Assembly (NCBI RefSeq): GCF_002067135.1
Contig: NZ_CP020105.1
Span: forward strand, 3,410,001 to 3,474,000
Source: Spirosoma rigui
GTDB taxonomy: Bacteria > Bacteroidota > Bacteroidia > Cytophagales > Spirosomataceae
Reading direction: 5' to 3'
Length of the DNA stretch: 64,000 nt
Shown: positions 63,618 to 64,000 of the stretch, piece after piece
Layout of the letters: each line of letters starts with the position of its first letter
Numbering within the stretch: position 1 is the first letter of the stretch
Translations under genes and position numbers: made by a program
Notes under the pieces: generated by a model
Seen by the model: only the letters and a program-made list of their open reading frames with translations
Databases searched by the model: none
Told to the model about the DNA's origin: nothing

Positions 63618-63849
63618 GCATTTCCGTTGCTCGTCATTGAGAACAATGATGACCACCAACGTTTTGATTGGGTATAGCATCCGCTACTGAATTCCGCAGG
63701 TAGAGCCGGTTTTTGCGTCATCAGCCGAGGAAGCCCTCGATTACCTTAAACCGGTATGATTCGGGGGCGTCTTCCCGAACTTGGTGCTCATGGATATTTG
63801 CCTGCCCATGATCGAAAAGGCACATGAACTCGGAGAAACTCGTTCATAA
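63618..63849 (+). pseudogene. Decayed CheY-like response regulator receiver
   Basis: Two frames together give a receiver domain. Frame one (63618-63677) reads PLLVIENNDDHQRFDWV then TAG; frame two (63700-63849) reads VEPVFASSAEEALDYLKPV, a TGA, then FGGVFPNLVLMDICLPM and a terminal helix to TAA. The acidic pocket ENNDD and the phosphoacceptor context LVLMDICLP are typical of single-domain receivers in Cytophagales. There are at least two stops and one frameshift, and the domain is shorter than the usual 120-130 residues, lacking the Lys region. It is a relic, not a gene. Confidence 0.7.
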
Positions 63850-64000
63850 ATTAACCAACGCCATTTGACGCGTGGGAGGCTATTTTCAAGGTGAATAACG
63901 TGTAATGGTTATCCACCGCACCCCTTCCGCAATTTCTTAAGGCTGATACCTACCCGCTGTTGTCCTGATAAAATCGGAATGTTACAGAAGGCATACTGCG
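63850..64000. other. Right edge, nothing recognised
   Basis: No coding pattern, RNA fold or repeat was recognised in the last 151 bases. Confidence 0.4.

Overview
The window looks like chromosomal DNA of a GC-rich Bacteroidota, most likely order Cytophagales, family Spirosomataceae (Spirosoma-like). The evidence is a hybrid one-protein two-component regulator with an AraC output domain, many MacB/DUF1080/SMP-30/DUF4920-type exported proteins, type II lipoprotein signals, -7 boxes of the Bacteroidota form TAnnTTTG, and few clear Shine-Dalgarno sites. The genus is an inference from protein flavour, not from a marker gene. I see no rRNA, tRNA, CRISPR array, insertion sequence or prophage.

Left part (1-17.9 kb): an ECF sigma factor, a zinc-finger/HEAT anti-sigma factor and a cut-off exported protein; a MacB-like permease with a small partner; a 1384-residue hybrid regulator; an exported sugar isomerase; a beta-helix carbohydrate-binding lipoprotein; then a response regulator/histidine kinase pair followed by a membrane-anchored coiled-coil protein. 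Four direct repeats of TTAAG spaced exactly 11 bp precede the coiled-coil gene and probably bind the neighbouring regulator.

Middle (18-31.5 kb): an exported sugar-processing set on the minus strand (DUF1080 3-keto-glycoside hydrolase, a beta-propeller dehydrogenase fused to an azurin-like cupredoxin, a GH9 glycosidase), unknown genes, an exported MetX-like hydrolase, and a plus-strand run of SDR, OYE and NodS-like methyltransferase that meets a glycosyltransferase and a PAP2 phosphatase on the other strand.

Core metabolism (31.5-48 kb): sugar isomerase, deoC, trpS, the malic enzyme/phosphotransacetylase hybrid, CorA, MscS, an M19-like peptidase, two beta-propeller proteins, truA, and a GH37 trehalase homologue in which both catalytic carboxylates appear to be alanine.

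Right part (48-64 kb): uxaC with a hydrolase, an exported amidohydrolase, small exported proteins, an M13 peptidase, a spore-photoproduct-lyase-like radical SAM protein, DinB, a helix-plus-barrel outer membrane protein, serC followed upstream by a SerB-SerA fusion (the whole serine pathway in two genes), a YheT-type hydrolase, a frameshifted paralogue of the 9.5 kb sugar isomerase, and a decayed CheY-like receiver. Many convergent gene pairs are separated by long, perfect terminator hairpins.

The items most worth checking are the pseudo-trehalase, the 11-bp TTAAG operator, the SerB-SerA fusion, the dehydrogenase-cupredoxin fusion and the frameshifted isomerase. No single cluster looks like a complete new defence or mobile system.
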